Assembly: GCF_000376785.1 (NCBI RefSeq)
Contig: NZ_AQXX01000135.1
Location: 62,001-126,000 of the forward strand
Origin: Hahella ganghwensis DSM 17046
GTDB taxonomy: Bacteria > Pseudomonadota > Gammaproteobacteria > Pseudomonadales > Oleiphilaceae
Direction of reading: 5' to 3'
DNA: 64,000 bases
Below are positions 9,280-18,410 of this stretch, piece by piece. The first letter of the stretch is position 1, and each line of letters opens with the position of its first letter. Under the pieces are notes generated by a model. It did no database searches, was not told the origin of the DNA, and was given only the letters and a program-made list of their open reading frames with translations. Both the position numbers and the translations under genes were made by a program.

Positions 9280-9316
9280 AAAAAAAGGCCTGACAGAAAC
9301 ACTGCCAGGCCTTTTT
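9280..9316 (-). terminator. Rho-independent terminator of the caspase-like gene
   Basis: On the minus strand AAAAAGGCCTG pairs with CAGGCCTTTTT across a short loop, followed by a run of T. It lies just downstream of the caspase-like gene, which therefore appears to be a separate transcript from the kinase gene. Confidence 0.85.
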
Positions 9317-9337
9317 GCTGCTCATACCTTACTGGAA

Positions 9338-11239
9338 TCAGGATGCAGGTACGAAGAAGAACTCCCCTGCTTCATGACCAGCATATTTGATTGCACCGTA
9401 ATCAGGAATCTGCTCCAGCCCCAGCTCTTTTGAGCGCTTACGCACATCCCCCAGAACCGACAGGAATAAGCGGTTACCATCAAGCAATGCACTATTGCCA
9501 TTGAGCGCTTCGATGAAAGAGCGCGCAAACACTGAGTGAGTGCCGCCACCACTATCCAACACCGGACGAACACCTCCAGAGGTCATCACCGTCCGAGCCT
9601 TCACTTCCTGCATAACCTCTATCCATTCTTTCTGAACCTCATCACTGGTCAGCGCTCCCTGACGAGCAACTGAAGCGGTGGACAGTGTACCGGCATAACA
9701 GGAGTCCGCCACGACCATGACATGCTTGGCCTGCAGGGTGTTCAACTGGTCAGAAATAGAGACATTGGACAACCAGTTTGCCGTATTACCTGGCTCCGCA
9801 TCGACTGGCAACCAGTATCCACGATCGTTTTCTGCATCCAGCTCACCATGACCGGCATAGTAGATCAACAGATTATCCTTCTCGGTGAGCTTCTCTCTAA
9901 GATCATTCAGTGCTGACAGAATTTCATAACGATTGGCATTCAACACAAGTTGCGTGGTAAACCCATAACGCTGACTGAGCAACTCAGCAATTTGTCTGGC
10001 ATCGTTCTCCGGCGTTTCCAGATCAGTGTAATGCTGATAGTCCTGATTGCCGATGACCAGCGCATAATAGCGACCAAAGCTGACACCATCGAATTCAGGT
10101 GCCTGAGTTGCCGCATTAAAGCTGATGCGTTTGGATTTCACCGGCGCGTTCTGATCCAGGAACATGGTAAATTCAAAGCCAACCTGCTGCTCCTCGATAT
10201 CCTCAGCCCGCAAACTGACATTGGTGCGTGATCCGGTAACAGGTATTGAGACGAAGAACAGATTGTACTCATCCAACTCAACCGGCTGACCATTGACACT
10301 GAAGTTTCTTACACCGATAGAGCTTTCCACCTTACCGATAACCTCTTTGGTACTCACAGCACTTCTCAGCAGGGCTGTAGGTCCACTACGGGTCAGCGAT
10401 ATTGGGGGATCCAGTATCTGAATCGCCGGTGGCGGCACCATGGAATCAGCAGTCATCAGGGCCAGCTCATTTTGCTGCTCCTGCTGACCGGCCAGCTCCG
10501 CAGCTTCTTTACGTGCCCGCTCAAGTTCCGCTTTTGTCTGCTGCTGAGTGGTTTCAAGTTCAGAAACCTTCCCCTGCAATGAGGACAGCTCCGACTGCAA
10601 CACCTCATTGGCAATAATGGTTGAAGCGTACTGCAAGTTATCGCTATTCAGCCCGGAGGCTTTGCGATACCAGTTCAGCGCCTGAATCGGATCCTTCTTA
10701 ACTCCAAGCCCCTTTTCGTACAAGTTACCCAGATTGATCTGGGCGCGAGTGAAATTTTGCTGGGCGGCTCTTTTGTACCAAATCGCTGCGACTTCATAAT
10801 CCGGAGTCAGCCCTAAACCTTTCTCGTAAATCTCACCAACGTAGGTCTGCGCTTCCGGATCTCCGGTCTTGGCCTGATCCAACCATACCTTGAGCGCCGT
10901 TGCATAATCTGCCCGGTCAAAGGCGGTGTATTCACCTCCCCTGATAGCACAATCAGATGCCGTGGTTTTAATCGGCCTACGTGCAGTCAAAAACCTGGCA
11001 CTCGCTCCCAGTTGACGAACCTGACCAGGCAAAAGACAGTCGACCACCATCAGGTCGTCCGCGTTTTCTCCTTCTCCCGGGGCTTCCTGGACAGCCGGCC
11101 CTGAACAGGCTGACAAACCAAAAAGTCCAACCACCAGCGCGGCGGTTCGGAATCGGTTGCTTTCATTGGTTGCCTTATTGGCATCATCGGCCTGCAGTAC
11201 TACAGGCCTATTAAGATCTTTCACAAACTGCATGGACAT
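9338..11239 (-). CDS. Sel1-repeat / caspase-like (C14) peptidase with lipobox
   Basis: A 633-residue multidomain protein. A hydrophobic N-terminal segment ends in a lipobox-like LSAC (about residues 42-45), suggesting a lipoprotein or membrane anchor, although some 30 residues precede the hydrophobic part. Two or three Sel1-like repeats follow (AQTYVGEIYEKGLGL, AQINLGNLYEKGLGV), then a coiled coil (about 215-260) and a beta-rich region. The C-terminal caspase/metacaspase domain starts at YYALVIGNQDYQ and keeps the dyad His in YYAGHGE (near 463) and Cys in VVADSCYAG (near 513). Partner substrates are unknown. It lies between the kinase and the T6SS genes. Confidence 0.88.
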   Translation of the reverse strand: MSMQFVKDLNRPVVLQADDANKATNESNRFRTAALVVGLFGLSACSGPAVQEAPGEGENADDLMVVDCLLPGQVRQLGASARFLTARRPIKTTASDCAIRGGEYTAFDRADYATALKVWLDQAKTGDPEAQTYVGEIYEKGLGLTPDYEVAAIWYKRAAQQNFTRAQINLGNLYEKGLGVKKDPIQALNWYRKASGLNSDNLQYASTIIANEVLQSELSSLQGKVSELETTQQQTKAELERARKEAAELAGQQEQQNELALMTADSMVPPPAIQILDPPISLTRSGPTALLRSAVSTKEVIGKVESSIGVRNFSVNGQPVELDEYNLFFVSIPVTGSRTNVSLRAEDIEEQQVGFEFTMFLDQNAPVKSKRISFNAATQAPEFDGVSFGRYYALVIGNQDYQHYTDLETPENDARQIAELLSQRYGFTTQLVLNANRYEILSALNDLREKLTEKDNLLIYYAGHGELDAENDRGYWLPVDAEPGNTANWLSNVSISDQLNTLQAKHVMVVADSCYAGTLSTASVARQGALTSDEVQKEWIEVMQEVKARTVMTSGGVRPVLDSGGGTHSVFARSFIEALNGNSALLDGNRLFLSVLGDVRKRSKELGLEQIPDYGAIKYAGHEAGEFFFVPAS

Positions 11240-11556
11240 CCACCATTTTGAATTTGATCCAGGCTCATCCTGAAATTGAAATCGGGCCCTATTTATTAAC
11301 TCAACTATTAACTCACGCCTGATAGCAACAAATAAAGCAGAATACTCTTAAGCTTGACTGTGTTATTACCGCAGCGCCGGCGCAACTGTTTAAAGTTTAG
11401 TCACGAAACAGCTATCTGGCCCATGGAAAATGTAACTGTTACCCCGTAAAGCGCTGACCAGCTCTCAAAACCGTAATTTATCTGGTTAAGCTTTGTAAGA
11501 ATTCGTAATAACCACTCAACAATCAAACAAAACGCCATTTACAATCAAGTCAACCA
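11240..11556. other. Intergenic region upstream of the caspase-like gene
   Basis: 317 bp, A+T-rich, between two minus-strand genes. It should carry the promoter of the caspase-like gene. A short palindrome GTAACTGTTAC lies at 11432-11442. Nothing else recognised. Confidence 0.5.
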
Positions 11557-12579
11557 TTAGTCACCGCCTCCCCCTTCTACCATGTCGGCAACCAACCGAT
11601 TCAGCTCCGGCCATAACGCTTCCCATCCTTCTCTGTGCTTCCCCTTCCACACTTGATAGCGCGCTCTCTGGCGCTCAGCCTCTTCCCGAATCCAGTCAGG
11701 GTGAACTTCTTCGTCCTCAGAGGCCGCCACATGCAGTTGCCTGATCCGATCCGGTAATACCGCCAACTCAGCCGGGTCCAGAGACCCGATTAGCGGTGTA
11801 TAGCCATGCCCCCTCTGCCAGCGGGATACATCAAGATTCCCTGCAAGCGTTATAACGCCGACAACACGGGTTAAACGAGCTGCCAATAACATGGATAAGG
11901 TACCTCCGCCGCTATGCCCCAGCAGTATCACCGAAACCTTTGAACTGCCTGAACTGACATCCGCTTCCAGCTCTGCTATCGACGCCTCAATAACTTCAGC
12001 CAGACTGGCAACAACCGGCTCACTGTACCGGCCTAATGTAAACCAATAGGGGGCACAGCCAGCCAGCTTAAATGTCGTTCGAATCTCTACAGGGGGGGGC
12101 GGGGGCGAAACAGCTCTGGCCCCGTAATAACAGGGCCTCCCCACATACAACGCAGTCCCCTGCCATTGCTGAAACCATTTCAGCATCAATGGGTCGCCAG
12201 AAGTAGGATCCAATGCAAGACGCCCGGAGCCTGTCCAGGGCTGCCCATCACCTTCAATGACAATGATCAGGGTATTTGACATTTGGGACTCTGCCGTCGC
12301 CTTCTGCGACACCCGATGCTCAAAATAATTTCCCCGATACAGTGTGGAGCTCTCTTCGAATTGCTCCAAGGAGGATGGTGTAATCTGACAGCCGGTTATG
12401 CCGGGCAATATAAGTCCTAACCAGATTATGAATCGGTAACTAGAGAAGATCCTGAACTCTGCTATTCTTCTTTCAGACAATGATCTGATTCCCAAGTGGT
12501 TGCATGTCGATTTCCCGCCTGCCGTCATTTTTGCAGGCCCGCATAGAGTGACTTGATCTTCCGTCAGGCAAACCCCCAT
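11557..12579 (-). CDS. Alpha/beta-hydrolase-fold lipoprotein
   Basis: Up to 340 residues. A hydrophobic segment (FIIWLGLILPGITGC) ends in a lipobox Cys near residue 64; the upstream 40-odd residues look non-native, so the true start is probably one of the internal codons between 12528 and about 12480, though none has a convincing ribosome-binding site. The domain shows the nucleophile elbow GHSGGG, an oxyanion-side GDGQPWTGSGR stretch and a late His-containing region, typical of an esterase or lipase-like hydrolase facing the periplasm. Substrate unknown. The coding strand has a poly-proline stretch encoded partly by a run of eight C (G8 on plus at 12092-12099). Confidence 0.75.
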   Translation of the reverse strand: MGVCLTEDQVTLCGPAKMTAGGKSTCNHLGIRSLSERRIAEFRIFSSYRFIIWLGLILPGITGCQITPSSLEQFEESSTLYRGNYFEHRVSQKATAESQMSNTLIIVIEGDGQPWTGSGRLALDPTSGDPLMLKWFQQWQGTALYVGRPCYYGARAVSPPPPPVEIRTTFKLAGCAPYWFTLGRYSEPVVASLAEVIEASIAELEADVSSGSSKVSVILLGHSGGGTLSMLLAARLTRVVGVITLAGNLDVSRWQRGHGYTPLIGSLDPAELAVLPDRIRQLHVAASEDEEVHPDWIREEAERQRARYQVWKGKHREGWEALWPELNRLVADMVEGGGGD

Positions 12580-12814
12580 AACGGCAAGCGACTGTCGCCT
12601 GATCAGGAGGCCACACCGCGAAGGGGTCTTTGGCAGGAAATCAGATGAAGACCACGACCAATGGTTGCATGATCAGCTTTATCAGTATAAATTTTTATGA
12701 TTTTTAGTAGGTTATACTAATCCACATGCAGGCTTCCAGGACCAATTTCCCCTACAGCCAAAACACCTCAGAAAGAAATCACCCAAGCCTTAAGGACCCG
12801 GAGGCCCGTGCAAT
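12580..12814. promoter_or_regulatory. Divergent upstream region of the T6SS cluster
   Basis: 235 bp separating the hydrolase gene from tssA. A good -10 hexamer TATACT lies at 12713-12718 on the plus strand with a poor -35. I looked for a sigma-54 GG-N10-GC element and found none convincing. The tssA ribosome-binding site GGAGG lies about 10 bases before its ATG. Confidence 0.5.
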
Positions 12815-14071
12815 ATGGCATCTGAACCAGTAATAGAAATCGAGCAATTTCTCAAACCCATATCAGAAGACAGCCCAGCAGGACCCGACCTGCGGGAAAA
12901 CAGCGACAAAGACTATTCTGCGGTCAAAACTGCCCGCCGCAAAATTGTCTCGCTGGCTAAAGCAGCCAGATTTGACCCCAACGTAGAATCAGAACTTCTG
13001 GAACAATGGCGGGAAATCCGGCGTCTGGGGCCCACCATCCTGAAGAAAGGTGCCAAAGATCTGGAAGTCGCTGCATGGCTGACAGAGGCATTACTGAAAC
13101 TCAACGGCTTTGTTGGGCTACGCGATGGATTTCAACTCATCAAAGAGCTGGTGGACAATTTCTGGGACGACATGCACCCCCAGCCTGACGAAGATGGCAT
13201 GGAAACCCGAGTCTACCCCCTGATTTCACTGAACGGTGAAGACGGAACGGGAACGCTTATTCTGCCAATAAAGAATGCCCCTCTGTTTCCGGACAACGAC
13301 CCCCAGATCAGCCTGACATCCCACGGAAGACTGCAGGAAGCCATGCAGATCAACGACCTGGATGAAAGAGCGGCCAAAATACAGGATCTTGGACTCAGCG
13401 AAGAAGTGGTTCATCAGCAGGTCAATATGGTGGACCCGGTCTCAGCAGAGAACTATATTGCGGATATCGACGCCACAATGACAATCTGGGCCGAGCTGGC
13501 CGAAGTGGTTGACCAGAAGTGCCGGGATGCCGACGCCAGCGACGTGACCTTGCCGGTCAGCGGCATCAGAAATGCACTGGAAGAAGTGAAAGACCTTTAC
13601 AGGCAACTGCTTAGAAGTAAACTAGCCAGTCAGGATCCGGATCAGGAAGCAAACGAAGAGACTACCACCCCTAATTCAGGAGCTGCTGTGATGGCGCACA
13701 CCGGCGGAACGGCAGTTGCCACCGGCCCGATCAGGAACAGGGAGGATGCCATTAACCACTTACTGGTCATCGCAAACTTTTTCCGCACAACGGAACCCCA
13801 CTCTCCTTTATGCGGAGCCATTGAAAGAACAGCTAACTGGGCCAAACTCTCTCTGCAGGACCTTTTGAGAGAGTTAATACCTGACGAGGGCGCCCGAATG
13901 CACTATGCTCTTATGACTGGAATACAGATTGGTGAGGACGCCACTCCAGTGGGTCAATTGGCACAAACAGCCAAACCGACAGCACCGGCTCCAACGCCAT
14001 CTGCTTCGCCACAGGAATCATCCGGCGAATCCGGGTGGGGCTCAGACAGTGATCCGCATAGTGGATTCTAA
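12815..14071 (+). CDS. tssA: T6SS protein TssA (ImpA)
   Basis: A 418-residue TssA, the T6SS component that contacts the baseplate and coordinates tail tube and sheath growth. The N-terminal ImpA domain is clear (FLKPISEDSPAGPDLREN, then VAAWLTEALLKLNGFVGLRDG). A Gln/Pro-rich linker and a C-terminal helical part with a further ImpA-like segment (NREDAINHLLVIANFFRTTEPHSP) follow, ending in a Ser/Gly-rich tail. It is the first gene of a plus-strand cluster; 190 bp separate it from tssB. Cytoplasmic. Confidence 0.93.
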   Translation: MASEPVIEIEQFLKPISEDSPAGPDLRENSDKDYSAVKTARRKIVSLAKAARFDPNVESELLEQWREIRRLGPTILKKGAKDLEVAAWLTEALLKLNGFVGLRDGFQLIKELVDNFWDDMHPQPDEDGMETRVYPLISLNGEDGTGTLILPIKNAPLFPDNDPQISLTSHGRLQEAMQINDLDERAAKIQDLGLSEEVVHQQVNMVDPVSAENYIADIDATMTIWAELAEVVDQKCRDADASDVTLPVSGIRNALEEVKDLYRQLLRSKLASQDPDQEANEETTTPNSGAAVMAHTGGTAVATGPIRNREDAINHLLVIANFFRTTEPHSPLCGAIERTANWAKLSLQDLLRELIPDEGARMHYALMTGIQIGEDATPVGQLAQTAKPTAPAPTPSASPQESSGESGWGSDSDPHSGF

Positions 14072-14261
14072 AGCTGATGACCAAAATATCAGATTTAACT
14101 AAGATTTCCGGAGTTTTTAGTCTGCATTGAGGGATTCCTGAAACTTTTAACGCATTTAACGGGTACTTATGCCAATAGCACCCTAACCTTGGTGTTGCTG
14201 GAGGCATACAATAATGAACCCAGCTCGTATCCAACGATCACTATACAGAGGGGAGGCAGAA

Positions 14262-14795
14262 ATGTCTGACAGCCTACAGGACAAATTGAATCGGGTGCGC
14301 AAACCTCGCGTACATATTACTTATGATGTAGAAACCGGCGGTGCCGAAGTTAAAAAGGAACTTCCTTTTGTCGTTGGCGTCATGGGTGATTACTCCGGTG
14401 ACAATCAAGCTGCAAAGAAATCACTGAAAGAACGCAAGTTCGTCAATATTGACCGTGACAACTTTAATGAGATCATGGAAAAGGTCGCCCCTACTCTTGA
14501 CCTGAAAGTCAAAGACGAAACTTCCGATGATCCAGACAAGCAAGTTGCCGTCAATCTTGAGTTCAACTCGATTGAGGATTTTGAACCACAGAATCTGGTA
14601 AAACAGGTCCCTGCATTGAACGAACTACTGGAAGCGCGCAACCGTCTGCGTGACCTGCTGAGCAAGGCAGACCGCTCCGAAGAGCTGGAAGGCCTGCTTG
14701 AAAAAGTACTATCAGATGCCGACAAAATGGCAGTATTGAGTAAAGAAGTAGAAGAACGCAGCCCGAAACAAGAAGATGATGGAGGAGACGCCTGA
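14262..14795 (+). CDS. tssB: T6SS sheath small subunit TssB (VipA)
   Basis: 177 residues. TssB pairs with TssC to form the contractile sheath. Family hallmarks are DKLNRVRKPRVHITYDVETG, LPFVVGVMGDYSG, KFVNIDRDNFNEIM and the C-terminal RNRLRDLLSKADRSEELE helix. The frame is open to 14214, but the ATG at 14262 sits just after a strong GAGGGGAGG ribosome-binding site and matches known N-termini. The stop overlaps the tssC start (TGATG), implying coupled translation. Confidence 0.96.
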   Translation: MSDSLQDKLNRVRKPRVHITYDVETGGAEVKKELPFVVGVMGDYSGDNQAAKKSLKERKFVNIDRDNFNEIMEKVAPTLDLKVKDETSDDPDKQVAVNLEFNSIEDFEPQNLVKQVPALNELLEARNRLRDLLSKADRSEELEGLLEKVLSDADKMAVLSKEVEERSPKQEDDGGDA

Positions 14796-16285
14796 TGAGC
14801 GATGCAGAATTAGAAAGCCAAGGAGCAGCCGGAGAAGAGGAAGCCGGCAGTTTGTTGGATATGGCGATTACCGCCACTAAACAGACTGCTCCCGAACAGG
14901 CACAGGACTTGATTGCCAACCTGGCCAAGCAGGCCGGCGCTGGCATGGTGACATGGGATCGCAACCTGACCGTCACCATTAACAAAGCTATTCAACAAAT
15001 TGATGAGCTGATGTCAAAACAACTGGCTTCCATCATGCACGATGAGAAGTTCCAGAAACTGGAAGGCTCCTGGCGTGGCATGCATCACTTGGTCATGAAC
15101 TCCGAAACCAGCGCCAGCCTGAAAATTCGCATGCTGAACATCAGCAAGCGCGAGCTTTACAAAGATCTGGATAAAGCAGTTGAATTCGACCAAAGCCAGA
15201 TTTTCAAGAAAGTTTACGAAGCAGAGTTCGGTACTGCCGGTGGTGAGCCCTATGGCACCCTGATCGGGGACTTCGAATTCTCCAACCATCCGGAAGATAT
15301 CGAGCTGCTCCAGAACATGGCAGGCGTCAGTGCTGCAGGCTTCTGCCCATTCATCTCTGCTGCAGGCTCACAGATGTTCGGCTTTGACGATTTCACCGAA
15401 CTTTCGACGCCCAGGGATCTTGAGAAAATCTTTGAAACTCAGGAATACATTCCCTGGAGAAGTTTCAGAGATTCCGAAGACTCTCGCTTTGTCACTCTGG
15501 TAATGCCTCGTGTTCTTTCCCGTATGCCTTACGGCATGAACGGCAAGTCTGTCGAAGAGTTCAACTACGAAGAGCTGCCAATTGATCCCAAGACTGGTAA
15601 ATCTGCCAAAGTGGAACACGACCAGTTCACCTGGATGAATGCCGCTTATGTCATGGGTACCACCCTGACTCAGGCCTTCGCTCAGCACGGCTGGTGTGTC
15701 GCAATCCGCGGCGCTGAAAACGGCGGTAAAGTGACCGGCCTGCCTTCTCACCTGTTCGTCAGCGATGATGGTGACGTTGATCAGAAATGCCCAACAGAAG
15801 TTGGCATTACTGAGCGTCGCGAGTTTGAACTCTCCAAGCAAGGCTTCCTGCCGTTGCTGCACTACAAGAACACAGACTACGCGGTCTTCTTCGGCTCACA
15901 AACTGCACAGAAGCCGAAGAAATATGACAAAGCCGACGCTACTGCGAATGCTGCGATCTCTGCTCGTCTGCCTTACATCATGGCAACCTCTCGGATCGCC
16001 CACTACCTGAAAGTCATGGCGCGCGACAAGATCGGCTCCTTCATGGAAGCCCAGGATGCTGAGCGCTGGCTGAACAACTGGATCAATACGTACACCAACA
16101 GCAATCCAGACGCCAGCCCGGAAATGAAAGCGAAGTTCCCTCTGGCAGAAGCCAAAGTGGAAGTAAAAGAAAACCCAGAAGCTCCTGGTTCTTACAGTGC
16201 CGTTGCGCACCTGAGACCATGGCTGCAGATGGAAGAACTGACTTCCTCCCTGCGCCTGGTAGCAGAAATTCCCAAAGGCGGCTGA
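14795..16285 (+). CDS. tssC: T6SS sheath large subunit TssC (VipB)
   Basis: 496 residues, the normal TssC length. Family blocks include LEGSWRGMHHLV, the AVEFDQSQIFKKVYEAEFG stretch, GGEPYGTLIGDFEF and the C-terminal LRPWLQMEELTSSLRLVAEIP. It forms the helical sheath with TssB. The gene is translationally coupled to tssB and followed by a terminator-like hairpin at 16302-16340 before the next gene. A second TssC paralogue lies directly downstream. Confidence 0.96.
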   Translation: MSDAELESQGAAGEEEAGSLLDMAITATKQTAPEQAQDLIANLAKQAGAGMVTWDRNLTVTINKAIQQIDELMSKQLASIMHDEKFQKLEGSWRGMHHLVMNSETSASLKIRMLNISKRELYKDLDKAVEFDQSQIFKKVYEAEFGTAGGEPYGTLIGDFEFSNHPEDIELLQNMAGVSAAGFCPFISAAGSQMFGFDDFTELSTPRDLEKIFETQEYIPWRSFRDSEDSRFVTLVMPRVLSRMPYGMNGKSVEEFNYEELPIDPKTGKSAKVEHDQFTWMNAAYVMGTTLTQAFAQHGWCVAIRGAENGGKVTGLPSHLFVSDDGDVDQKCPTEVGITERREFELSKQGFLPLLHYKNTDYAVFFGSQTAQKPKKYDKADATANAAISARLPYIMATSRIAHYLKVMARDKIGSFMEAQDAERWLNNWINTYTNSNPDASPEMKAKFPLAEAKVEVKENPEAPGSYSAVAHLRPWLQMEELTSSLRLVAEIPKGG

Positions 16286-16301
16286 TTTCTGTTATTTACA
16301 G

Positions 16302-16340
16302 GAGTCGGCAATCCACTGGATTGTCGACTCTTTGCTTTTC
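16302..16340 (+). terminator. Terminator-like hairpin inside the T6SS cluster
   Basis: GAGTCGGCAATCC (16302-16314) and GGATTGTCGACTC (16318-16330) form a 13-bp stem with one G-T pair and a 3-base loop, followed by TTTGCTTTT. It separates tssB-tssC from the downstream genes and may act as a partial terminator. Confidence 0.75.
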
Positions 16341-16379
16341 TGAACTCACCATACTGAAATTTTGATATATGCTGATTGT

Positions 16380-17879
16380 ATGCAGGCAAATGCAAAGCCA
16401 TCCAAGCCCAAGACCACATCAATGACAGGGCAGGATTTTTCTGCTTCTGAATTGCGTCGCCTGAAAAAAATTCTCAGCCTGATCCAACTTCCGCAGGCAC
16501 TGATACAACGATATTCCGGAGAAGGTACCCAGATTCCTCTGGACCCGGATCTCCTGACGCTCTGGCTGCAGCGTGCGGTCGCACAGATAGATCAACTCAT
16601 TATCCGACAGCTGAACCACATCATTCATCATCGAAAGTACCAGGACATCGAACGCGCCTGGAGAAGCCTTTTTGACCTCGTGTCCTTTTCCACCGGCCGC
16701 AAAATGGTCAAGGTCCGGGTATTGGATATCTCCTGGGCAGAGATCACCAAGGACGTCAACCGAGCCATCGAATTCGACCAAAGTCAGCTGTTCCAAAAAA
16801 TCTACAGTGAAGAATACGACAAGCCCGGGGGTGAGCCCTATGGGGTGGTTATCGCGGATTTTGAGGTTTCCCATAAGCCCTACGAAGGTCACCGGTTCAA
16901 CGACATCCCTACACTGGAACACTTGTCAGAGATCGCTGCTGCCGCTTTCTCACCAATCCTCGTCAACGCTGCCCCACAGCTGTTTGAAATGGAAAACTTT
17001 GAGCGAATGGGTTACCCCATCAATCTCAAGCAGCTATTTGCCGAGTCGGACTATATTGAATGGAATCGACTGCGCGAGCACCCGGACACCCGCTTCCTTG
17101 GCATCACCCTTCCCAGGGTTCTGATGCGCAGCCCCTATGAACTGACAGTCACGCCTCATGGCGGCATTATGTTCTCTGAACGGGAAGCACTGGCCACCGA
17201 AAGCAACTACTTATGGGGTTATGCCAATTTCGCGTTGGCAAAAGTATTGGTCCGGGAATTTACCGACGTCGGCTGGTTCTCACACATCCGCGGACTGTTG
17301 CGGGACCATCAGGCAGGCGGCACAGTGGACAGCATGATTGTTGACAGTTTTGATACTGACGCCAAAAACATTGCCTACAAACCGGTTGTGGAATGCGTAT
17401 TTTCAGATGAAAGAGAGCGAGCACTGAGCGAACTGGGATTTATTGCCTTATGTCAGTGTTACGACGTTCCGATGGGCGTGTTCTACAGCACTCCCACAAT
17501 ACACAACCCAAAACAGTACCAGGACAAGCGCGCCACCACCAACGCCCGTTTGTCTTCCCTGCTTCAACATGTACTTTGTGGCTCCCGTTTTGCCCACTAT
17601 ATCAAAGTCATGACACGGGATATGATAGGGTCGGTACGACGTGCGGAAGAATGCCAACGGCAATTGCAGTCCTGGCTTTCCCAATACGTTACCTCCCAAG
17701 AGGATTCCGACTGGTACCTACAGGCCCGTCACCCGTTAAGAGAAGCGTCCGTCACCGTAAAGGAAATCCCGGACAAACCAGGATCCTTTGCTACAGCGAT
17801 CTACCTGCGGCCTCATTATCAGGCGGACAGATTGGTCTCTGAGCTGCACCTGACAACCGAAGTGACAGCGGCCAACTGA
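16380..17879 (+). CDS. Second TssC-family protein (TssC paralogue)
   Basis: About 499 residues with unmistakable TssC blocks: IERAWRSLFDLVSF, NRAIEFDQSQLFQKIYSEEY, GGEPYGVVIADFEVSH, and the C-terminal LRPHYQADRLVSELHLTTEV. It is clearly diverged from the first TssC, for example WNRLREHPDTRFLGITLPRVLMRSPY where TssC has the equivalent SFRDSEDSRFVTLVMPRVLSRMPY. Start: the frame opens at a TTG at 16362; ATGs at 16380 and 16422 are better, neither with a good ribosome-binding site. No second TssB is present. Paired TssC proteins are known in Agrobacterium/Rhizobium imp clusters. A minor sheath subunit or sheath cap is conceivable; the role is inferred. Confidence 0.88.
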   Translation: MQANAKPSKPKTTSMTGQDFSASELRRLKKILSLIQLPQALIQRYSGEGTQIPLDPDLLTLWLQRAVAQIDQLIIRQLNHIIHHRKYQDIERAWRSLFDLVSFSTGRKMVKVRVLDISWAEITKDVNRAIEFDQSQLFQKIYSEEYDKPGGEPYGVVIADFEVSHKPYEGHRFNDIPTLEHLSEIAAAAFSPILVNAAPQLFEMENFERMGYPINLKQLFAESDYIEWNRLREHPDTRFLGITLPRVLMRSPYELTVTPHGGIMFSEREALATESNYLWGYANFALAKVLVREFTDVGWFSHIRGLLRDHQAGGTVDSMIVDSFDTDAKNIAYKPVVECVFSDERERALSELGFIALCQCYDVPMGVFYSTPTIHNPKQYQDKRATTNARLSSLLQHVLCGSRFAHYIKVMTRDMIGSVRRAEECQRQLQSWLSQYVTSQEDSDWYLQARHPLREASVTVKEIPDKPGSFATAIYLRPHYQADRLVSELHLTTEVTAAN

Positions 17880-17918
17880 TCGCCGCCTCCCGTTTAATGG
17901 ACGAATTGAGATGATGTC

Positions 17919-18410
17919 ATGGCGAAACTGACCCAAAGCCAGAAGTTGCGACCTTCAATCCTCGACCGCCTGATCGACGATCGCCCGGACCTCAAGACCG
18001 AGCCGGAAAAGAATCGGCATCAGGTACTGAACGAACTGAGAGAATCGGTCCGCCGAGATCTTGAGGATTTGCTGAACACCCGCTCTCGCGCCATTTCAGC
18101 ACCGGAGAATATGCACGAACTGGATATATCCCTGATCAATTACGGCCTGCCGGACTTACATACAATCAACTTTCTGAGTCCGGAAGGTAAAGATGAATTC
18201 TGTCGCACTATTGAACAGCACATTGCCATGTTTGAACCCCGATTCAAATCAGTCCGGGTCATTACCCAGGACGAACAATGGAGTGAAGACACCAGTCTGA
18301 GATTCCGTATCGAAGCCATACTTTACGCAGAACCCGCACCTGAAGAGGTGACTTTCGATTCCTCCCTGGAACCTATTTCCGCAATCGTTAATGTGCAGGA
18401 GGCCCGCTGA
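17919..18410 (+). CDS. tssE: T6SS baseplate protein TssE
   Basis: 163 residues with the gp25-like baseplate wedge fold. Seen: PSILDRLIDD, then VRRDLEDLLNTR, DISLINYGLPDL and the FRIEAILYAEP strand. TssE is a baseplate wedge protein acting with TssF and TssG. It lies 39 bp after the second tssC, with GAATTGAGATG upstream; its stop overlaps the tssF start (TGATG). Confidence 0.93.
   Translation: MAKLTQSQKLRPSILDRLIDDRPDLKTEPEKNRHQVLNELRESVRRDLEDLLNTRSRAISAPENMHELDISLINYGLPDLHTINFLSPEGKDEFCRTIEQHIAMFEPRFKSVRVITQDEQWSEDTSLRFRIEAILYAEPAPEEVTFDSSLEPISAIVNVQEAR

Noticed and set aside
12580-12814. Sigma-54 promoter upstream of tssA
   Set aside because: No GG-N10-GC core with the usual flanking bases was found; only a sigma-70-like -10 hexamer.
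15368-15862. 164-codon antisense frame within tssC
   Set aside because: Shadow of the well-supported sheath gene on the other strand.
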